Shown here: one piece after another, positions 58,794-64,000 of the stretch
How the letters are laid out: the number at the start of each line of letters is the position of its first letter
How positions within the stretch are numbered: position 1 is the stretch's first letter
DNA from: Lentzea sp. NEAU-D7
GTDB lineage: Bacteria; Actinomycetota; Actinomycetes; Mycobacteriales; Pseudonocardiaceae
DNA length: 64,000 nt
NCBI RefSeq assembly: GCF_026242055.1
Contig: NZ_JAPJDL010000002.1
Coordinates: 248,001-312,000 of the forward strand
Reading direction: 5' to 3'
Notes under the pieces: model-generated
What the model was told of the DNA's origin: nothing
The model's input: only the letters and a program-made list of their open reading frames with translations
Database searches by the model: none
Translations under genes and position numbers: made by a program

Positions 58794-58877
58794 TACGGTG
58801 CAGGTCAGCCTAGTTGTCACTAGGTGTCCGACGTCCTTTAAGGACCCGTCCAGTGAGGCGGGGAAGGAGGTCCAGCC
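58794..58877 (+). promoter_or_regulatory. pyrR leader with PyrR-binding hairpin
   Basis: The leader holds three hairpins: CCTAG...CTAGG (about 58809-58824), GTCCTTTAAGGAC (58833-58845) and, just before the ribosome site, CCCGTCCAGTGAGGCGGG (58845-58862). The last has a CCCG/CGGG stem, a bulged U, a CC/GG upper stem and loop AGUGA, which matches the PyrR RNA-binding loop (CNGNGAGG). Because AAGGAGG (58864-58870) follows at once, PyrR with UMP could block translation start of pyrR rather than cause termination. Confidence 0.7.
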
Positions 58878-59450
58878 GTGGCGTCACGTCAACGTGGCGC
58901 GACGGATCCGGCCGGGGATCGCGAGATTCTCTCGGCCGGTGACGTCGCACGCACTGTCGCCCGAATGGCCCATCAGATCATCGAGAAGACCGCTCTCGAT
59001 GCACCCAGCGCACCCGACGTCGTCTTGATGGGTATTCCCAGCCGGGGAGCCCCCCTCGCACGACGTCTAGCCGCTAAGATCGCCGAATTTTCCGGCCGGA
59101 CGGTGCACGAGGGCACGCTCGACATCACCCTCTACCGCGACGACCTGCGCCGAGGCCCCACCCGGCCGCTGGAGGCGACGAAGCTGCCCGAGGGCGGCGT
59201 CGACGACAAGCTGGTCGTGCTCGTGGACGACGTGTTGTTCTCCGGCCGCACCATCCGCGCCGCCCTCGACGCCCTGCGCGACCACGGCCGGCCCCGCGCC
59301 GTCCAGCTCGCCGTGCTGGTCGACCGGGGTCACCGCGAGCTGCCGATCCGCGCGGACTACGTGGGCAAGAACCTGCCGACGTCCAAGACCGAGGACGTCG
59401 TCGTGATGCTCGAGGAGTTCGACGGCCGCGACGGAGTGGTGCTGAAGTGA
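58878..59450 (+). CDS. pyrR: Pyrimidine operon regulator / uracil phosphoribosyltransferase PyrR
   Basis: A 190-aa PRTase-fold protein: [55 protein letters not shown], and the PRPP loop [20 protein letters not shown]. It binds pyr mRNA with UMP and may have weak uracil phosphoribosyltransferase activity. GTG 58878 follows AAGGAGG. It overlaps pyrB by 4 nt. Its own leader carries a candidate PyrR hairpin. Confidence 0.96.
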   Translation: MASRQRGATDPAGDREILSAGDVARTVARMAHQIIEKTALDAPSAPDVVLMGIPSRGAPLARRLAAKIAEFSGRTVHEGTLDITLYRDDLRRGPTRPLEATKLPEGGVDDKLVVLVDDVLFSGRTIRAALDALRDHGRPRAVQLAVLVDRGHRELPIRADYVGKNLPTSKTEDVVVMLEEFDGRDGVVLK

Positions 59451-60379
59451 AGCACCTGCTCTCCACCGACGGCCTCGACCGCGACCAGGCGATCGCGATC
59501 CTCGACACCGCGGACCGGCTGAAGCAGGCGCTGCTCGGCCGCGAGGTCCGCAAGCTGCCGACGCTGCGCGGCCGCACGGTGATCACGATGTTCTACGAGA
59601 ACAGCACCCGCACCCGCGTCAGCTTCGAGATCGCCGGCAAGTGGATGTCCGCCGACGTGATCAACGTCAGCAGCTCCGGTTCCAGCGTCAGCAAGGGCGA
59701 GTCGCTGCGCGACACCGCGCTGACCCTGCAGGCCGCGGGCGCCGACTGCGTGATCGTGCGGCACCCGGCGTCCGGTGCGGCCCACCGGCTCGCGGGGTGG
59801 CTCAAGCACACCAGCACGTCCGTGGTGAACGCGGGCGACGGCATGCACGAGCACCCCACGCAGGCGTTGCTCGACGCCGCCACGCTGCGCGACCGGCTCG
59901 GCAGCCTCGACGGCCGCCGCGTCGCGATCGTCGGCGACGTCCTGCACAGCCGGGTCGCCCGGTCGAACGTGCACCTGCTGACCACGCTCGGTGCCGAGGT
60001 CACGCTGGTCGCCCCGCCGACCCTGCTGCCCACCGGCGTCGAGAACTGGCCGGTCGCGGTCTCGCACGAGATCGACGCCGAGCTCGCCTCGCAGGACGCG
60101 GTGATGCTGCTGCGCGTGCAGGCCGAGCGGATGACCGGCGGGTTCTTCCCGAGCTCGCGCGAGTACTCGATCGCGTACGGCCTCAACGAGCGCCGCCTGA
60201 AGCTGCTGCCCGAGCACGCCGTCGTGCTGCACCCCGGCCCGATGCTGCGCGGCATGGAGATCGCCTCCGTCGTCGCCGACAGCCCGCAGGCCGCCATCAC
60301 CGAGCAGGTCCGCAACGGTGTCCACGTGCGCATGGCCGTGCTGTACCACCTGCTTGCCCACGAGGAGGAAAACGCGTGA
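59447..60379 (+). CDS. pyrB: Aspartate carbamoyltransferase
   Basis: A 310-aa ATCase catalytic subunit: [20 protein letters not shown] (carbamoyl phosphate binding STRT), [35 protein letters not shown] (HPTQ) and [20 protein letters not shown]. It couples carbamoyl phosphate and aspartate. GTG 59447. No pyrI regulatory subunit follows, as usual in actinobacteria. It overlaps pyrC by 4 nt. Confidence 0.97.
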   Translation: MKHLLSTDGLDRDQAIAILDTADRLKQALLGREVRKLPTLRGRTVITMFYENSTRTRVSFEIAGKWMSADVINVSSSGSSVSKGESLRDTALTLQAAGADCVIVRHPASGAAHRLAGWLKHTSTSVVNAGDGMHEHPTQALLDAATLRDRLGSLDGRRVAIVGDVLHSRVARSNVHLLTTLGAEVTLVAPPTLLPTGVENWPVAVSHEIDAELASQDAVMLLRVQAERMTGGFFPSSREYSIAYGLNERRLKLLPEHAVVLHPGPMLRGMEIASVVADSPQAAITEQVRNGVHVRMAVLYHLLAHEEENA

Positions 60380-61656
60380 AACCCTTGCTTCTCAAGGGAG
60401 TCAGGCCCTACGGCGAGGGTGAACCGATCGACCTGCTGATCCGCGACGGCGTGATCGCGGAAGGTGCGGACGAGAACGCCGAGATCATCGAAGGCAACGG
60501 AGCGGTTCTGCTGCCGGGCTTCGTCGACCTGCACACCCACCTGCGCGAGCCGGGCCGCGAGGACACCGAGACCATCGAGACCGGCTCCAGGGCCGCCGCC
60601 CTCGGTGGCTACACGGCGGTCTTCGCCATGGCCAACACCGATCCGGTCGCCGACAACGCCGTCATCGTCGAGCACGTCGCCCGCCGCGGCCAGGAGGTCG
60701 GCCTCGTCGACGTCCACCCGGTCGGCGCCGTCACCGTCGGCCTCAAGGGTGAGAAGCTCGCCGAGCTCGGCACGATGGCGAAGTCCAAGGCCAACGTCCG
60801 CGTCTTCTCCGACGACGGCCACTGCGTGCACGACCCGCTGATCATGCGCCGCGCGCTGGAGTACTCGAAGTCCCTGGGCGCCGTCATCGCCCAGCACGCC
60901 GAGGAACCGCGCCTCACGGTCGGTGCCCAGGCGCACGAGGGCGAGAACGCGTCCAGGCTCGGCCTGCAGGGCTGGCCGGCCGCGGCCGAGGAGTCCATCG
61001 TCGCGCGCGACTGCATCCTCGCGAAGCAGGTCGGCGCGCGGCTGCACGTCTGCCACGTCAGCACCACCGGCACGGCGGACGTCCTGAAGTGGGCGAAGGC
61101 CCGCGGCACCGAGGTGTCCGCCGAGGTCACCCCGCACCACCTGATCCTGACCGACGACCGGCTCTCCACCTACGACCCGGTCAACAAGGTCAACCCGCCG
61201 CTGCGCACGCAGGCTGACGTCGACGCGCTGCGGCAGGCCCTGGCGGACGGCACGATCGACTGCGTCGCCACGGACCACGCCCCGCACGCGGTGCAGGACA
61301 AGGACTGCGAGTGGTCGGCGGCCCGTCCGGGCATGCTCGGCCTGCAGACCGCGCTCGGCATCGTCGTCGAGACGATGGTGAAGACCGGCCTGCTGGACTG
61401 GCGCGGCGTCGCGCGGGTGATGAGCGAGAAGCCCGCCGAGATCGCCGGCCTGACCGACCAGGGCCGTCCGATCGCCGTCGGCGAGCCCGCGAACCTCGTG
61501 CTGGTCGACCCGGACGCGTCGTGGACGGTGCAGGGGGCGCAGCTCGCGAGCATCGCGGGCAACACCCCCTTCGAGGGCATGGAGCTGCCCGCGGCCGTGA
61601 CGGCCACCATCTTGCGTGGCCGGGTGACCGCGGTGGCGGGGAGGATTGCGGAATGA
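60376..61656 (+). CDS. pyrC: Dihydroorotase
   Basis: A 426-aa class I dihydroorotase: [20 protein letters not shown] (DxHxH and Arg), [56 protein letters not shown] and [20 protein letters not shown] (metal Asp and substrate His). It cyclises carbamoyl aspartate. GTG 60376 with GAGGAGGAA upstream, inside the pyrB end. ATGA overlap with the next gene. Confidence 0.97.
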   Translation: MKPLLLKGVRPYGEGEPIDLLIRDGVIAEGADENAEIIEGNGAVLLPGFVDLHTHLREPGREDTETIETGSRAAALGGYTAVFAMANTDPVADNAVIVEHVARRGQEVGLVDVHPVGAVTVGLKGEKLAELGTMAKSKANVRVFSDDGHCVHDPLIMRRALEYSKSLGAVIAQHAEEPRLTVGAQAHEGENASRLGLQGWPAAAEESIVARDCILAKQVGARLHVCHVSTTGTADVLKWAKARGTEVSAEVTPHHLILTDDRLSTYDPVNKVNPPLRTQADVDALRQALADGTIDCVATDHAPHAVQDKDCEWSAARPGMLGLQTALGIVVETMVKTGLLDWRGVARVMSEKPAEIAGLTDQGRPIAVGEPANLVLVDPDASWTVQGAQLASIAGNTPFEGMELPAAVTATILRGRVTAVAGRIAE

Positions 61657-62159
61657 CCCGCGTACTGCTCGTCCTGCTGTGTGTGGCGTTCTTCGCGCTC
61701 TGCGCCTACGGCATGTGGCACGGCTGGAAGCGGCGCCAGCGCAAGCAGGCCGACCTGCCGGCGTTCCCCTCGACGCCGGCCGCGCTGGGCGCGCCGAAGC
61801 TCACGACCACGGGTGTCTACATCGGAACGACGAACGCGGGCAACTGGCAGGACCGCATCCAGGTGGGCGACATCGGCCACCGCGCCGAGGCCACGCTGAA
61901 CCTGGTTCCGGAGGGCGTCGCCATCGACCGCGTCGGCGCGTCACCGATCTTCATCCCGGCCGGGTCCGTCCGGGACGCCCGCACGGACCGGGGACTGGCC
62001 GGGAAGGTCATGTTCAGCGAGGAAGGCCTGTTGGTGGTCCAGTGGGAAAACGATGGCCACCTGTTCGACACTGGTTTCCGCGGTGACGACAAGGACGTTT
62101 ACGACGAATGGGTCGCGGCGCTGAGCCACAACCCGATCAACACGGAGGGCAAGGCGTGA
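61653..62159 (+). CDS. Membrane-anchored PH-like protein in the pyrimidine operon
   Basis: A 168-aa protein with one N-terminal membrane segment ([20 protein letters not shown]) and a soluble beta-rich domain: [79 protein letters not shown]. This is the PH-like protein found between pyrC and carA in actinobacteria. Function unknown; co-translation with pyrC and carA (4-nt overlaps at both ends) argues for a linked role. Confidence 0.85.
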   Translation: MTRVLLVLLCVAFFALCAYGMWHGWKRRQRKQADLPAFPSTPAALGAPKLTTTGVYIGTTNAGNWQDRIQVGDIGHRAEATLNLVPEGVAIDRVGASPIFIPAGSVRDARTDRGLAGKVMFSEEGLLVVQWENDGHLFDTGFRGDDKDVYDEWVAALSHNPINTEGKA

Positions 62160-63268
62160 CGAACGCGGCATTGGTGCTGGAAGACGGACGTGTCTTCCGC
62201 GGTGAGGCGTACGGAGCGACCGGCGTCTCGCTCGGCGAGGTCGTGTTCTCCACGGCCATGACCGGGTACCAGGAAACCCTGACCGACCCCTCCTACCACC
62301 GCCAGATCGTGGTGCAGACCGCGCCGCAGATCGGCAACACCGGCTGGAACGACGAGGACGACGAGTCCTCGAAGATCTGGGTCGCCGGCTACGTGGTCCG
62401 CGACCCCGCGCGCACGCCGTCGAACTGGCGGTCCAAGCGCGGTCTCGACGAGGAACTGGCCAACCAGGGCGTCGTCGGCATCGCGGGCCTCGACACCCGC
62501 ACCCTGACCCGCCACATCCGCGAGCAGGGCGCCATGCGGGCCGGGGTGTTCTCCGGCTCCGAGCTCACCGACGACGCGTCGATGGTCGAGCAGGTCAAGG
62601 CCTCCGCGCAGATGGTCGGCGCGAACCTCGCGGTCGACGTCACCACGGACAAGCCGTACGTCGTCGAGGCCATCGGCGAGAAGAAGTTCACCGTCGCCGC
62701 GCTCGACCTGGGCATCAAGTCGAACACCCCGCGGATGATGGCGGCACGCGGCATCGAGGTGCACGTCCTGCCGCTGACCAGCACGTTCGACGACATCCTG
62801 AAGGTCAGCCCCGACGGGGTGTTCCTCAGCAACGGCCCGGGCGACCCGGCCACGCAGGACCACGCCATCGCGCTGACGAAGGAGGCCCTGGGCCGCAAGC
62901 TGCCGCTGTTCGGCATCTGCTTCGGCAACCAGATCCTCGGCCGCGCGGTCGGCCGCGGGACGTACAAGATGCGCTACGGCCACCGCGGCATCAACATCCC
63001 GGTCATCGACGTGACCACGGGCAAGGTCGCCATCACCTCGCAGAACCACGGGTTCGCGCTGGAAGGCACGCCGGGCGAGGAGTTCTCCTCCGAGTTCGGC
63101 CGCGCCGTGCTGTCGCACTACTGCCCGAACGACGGCACCGTCGAGGGCGTCCGGCTGCTCGACGCGCCGGCGTTCTCCGTGCAGTACCACCCCGAGGCCG
63201 CGGCCGGTCCCCACGACGCCGCGCCCCTGTTCGACGAGTTCGTGACGCTGATGAATGAGGCCCGCTGA
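62156..63268 (+). CDS. carA: Carbamoyl-phosphate synthase small subunit
   Basis: A 370-aa glutaminase subunit: [39 protein letters not shown], and the class I amidotransferase triad as [38 protein letters not shown] (catalytic Cys; the common GICLGHQ is here GICFGNQ) and [20 protein letters not shown] (His-Glu). It supplies ammonia to CarB. GTG 62156. TGATG overlap with carB. Confidence 0.97.
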   Translation: MTNAALVLEDGRVFRGEAYGATGVSLGEVVFSTAMTGYQETLTDPSYHRQIVVQTAPQIGNTGWNDEDDESSKIWVAGYVVRDPARTPSNWRSKRGLDEELANQGVVGIAGLDTRTLTRHIREQGAMRAGVFSGSELTDDASMVEQVKASAQMVGANLAVDVTTDKPYVVEAIGEKKFTVAALDLGIKSNTPRMMAARGIEVHVLPLTSTFDDILKVSPDGVFLSNGPGDPATQDHAIALTKEALGRKLPLFGICFGNQILGRAVGRGTYKMRYGHRGINIPVIDVTTGKVAITSQNHGFALEGTPGEEFSSEFGRAVLSHYCPNDGTVEGVRLLDAPAFSVQYHPEAAAGPHDAAPLFDEFVTLMNEAR

Positions 63269-64000
63269 TGCCGAAGAGGACTGATCTCAAGCACATCCTG
63301 GTGATCGGCTCCGGTCCGATCGTCATCGGACAGGCGTGCGAGTTCGACTACTCCGGTACCCAGGCGTGCCGCGTGCTGCGCGAAGAGGGCATCCGGGTCA
63401 GCCTGGTGAACTCCAACCCGGCGACGATCATGACGGACCCGGAGTTCGCGGACGCCACCTACATCGAGCCGATCACGGCCGAGTTCGTGGAGAAGGTCAT
63501 CGCGCAGGAACGCCCGGACGCGATCCTGGCGACGCTGGGCGGCCAGACGGCGCTCAACACGGCCATCGCGCTGCACGAGCGCGGTGTGCTGGAGAAGTAC
63601 GACGTCGAGCTGATCGGTGCCGACATCGACGCCATCCAGCGCGGCGAGGACCGGCAGATCTTCAAGGACCTGGTGCGCAAGATCGGCTCCGACGTCCCGC
63701 GCTCCGCCGTCTGCAAGACGATGGACGAGGTCCGCGAGACGGTCGCCGAGCTCGGCCTGCCGGTCGTCATCCGGCCGTCGTTCACCATGGGCGGCCTCGG
63801 TTCCGGCATGGCGTACACCCCCGACGAGCTGGAGCGCCTCGCGGCGATCGGCCTGGAGGAGTCCCCGGTCACCGAGGTGCTGATCGAGGAGAGCGTGCTC
63901 GGGTGGAAGGAGTACGAGCTCGAGCTGATGCGCGACCGCAACGACAACGTCGTCGTCATCTGCTCGATCGAGAACATCGACCCGATGGGCGTGCACACCG
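63268..64000 (+). CDS. carB: Carbamoyl-phosphate synthase large subunit (partial, 3' end outside window)
   Basis: The first 244 codons of Car[77 protein letters not shown], then ATP-grasp features [20 protein letters not shown] and [20 protein letters not shown]. The frame is open to the window end; complete CarB is about 1,100 aa. ATG 63268 overlaps the carA stop. It makes carbamoyl phosphate for pyrimidine and arginine synthesis. Confidence 0.97.
   Translation, partial: MPKRTDLKHILVIGSGPIVIGQACEFDYSGTQACRVLREEGIRVSLVNSNPATIMTDPEFADATYIEPITAEFVEKVIAQERPDAILATLGGQTALNTAIALHERGVLEKYDVELIGADIDAIQRGEDRQIFKDLVRKIGSDVPRSAVCKTMDEVRETVAELGLPVVIRPSFTMGGLGSGMAYTPDELERLAAIGLEESPVTEVLIEESVLGWKEYELELMRDRNDNVVVICSIENIDPMGVHT

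Overview
The window is high-G+C actinobacterial chromosome with very frequent GTG starts. It most likely comes from the Pseudonocardiales, and gene content suggests the Lentzea / Saccharothrix / Actinosynnema side, though the genus is a guess. The reasons are a BldD regulator with an intact c-di-GMP signature, a mycothiol-type DinB/MDMPI enzyme, a B-4DMT-type membrane protein, a DasR-like GlcNAc regulon, MoxR/DUF58/DUF4129/DUF4350/SpoIIM/RDD clustering, and the core order alaS-ruvX-mltG-aroE ... aroC-aroK-aroB-aroQ-pepP-efp-nusB ... bldD-pyrR-pyrB-pyrC-carA-carB. No rRNA, tRNA, CRISPR array or intact mobile element was seen.

Layout. 0-2 kb: a GCS2 ligase (cut by the window edge), a phosphopantetheinyl transferase and a metallophosphoesterase, all on the minus strand. 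2.2-4.4 kb: a gene fusing a Pro/Arg/Gln-rich segment to half an IS5-type transposase, then a 1.4-kb noncoding island with two different tandem-repeat arrays around a long imperfect palindrome. 4.5-8.7 kb: a LytTR regulator / DUF485-like / sodium-solute symporter / LytS-like kinase operon. 9-18 kb: a DUF3516 helicase, a glutamine-synthetase-like ligase, a MarR regulator, a PLP decarboxylase and a Tat-exported GH95-like glycosidase. 18.4-22.7 kb: a Co/Ni ECF transporter with CbiQ and CbiO fused, a TetR regulator, a SnoaL protein and an APH-fold kinase. 22.7-29.3 kb: an RDD/SpoIIM and MoxR-DUF58 membrane cluster. 29.4-33.9 kb: a P-loop kinase, rarA, a gutted RidA gene, an MDMPI protein and an iron-boxed siderophore-type acyltransferase.

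33.2-39.1 kb holds DUF948, a small helix protein, alaS, ruvX, mltG and aroE. A block of about 6.6 kb (a GerMN lipoprotein plus two-component system, a PAP2 protein, and a GlcNAc-type PTS with a DasR-like repressor and a dre site) then separates aroE from the prepilin peptidase-aroCKBQ operon (45.8-49.5 kb). 49.5-53 kb is accessory: two GNG/VTGN-tagged membrane proteins, a GNAT gene with a frameshifted end, a VOC protein, a lipoprotein and a 4-TM protein. 53-55.1 kb is pepP-efp-nusB. A second insert (HD hydrolase, SDR remnant, ECF sigma factor, MFS) precedes bldD and the pyrimidine operon, whose leader contains a PyrR-binding hairpin; carB runs off the window.

Three themes recur. First, many genes lack a Shine-Dalgarno sequence and have a TANNNT box 6-9 nt before the start codon, which suggests leaderless transcription. 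Second, several genes are internally deleted while both ends survive (RidA, the SDR next to the sigma factor, and the GNAT 3' end). Third, regulators sit beside recognisable DNA or RNA sites (dre, iron box, PyrR hairpin, ECF41-like promoter).
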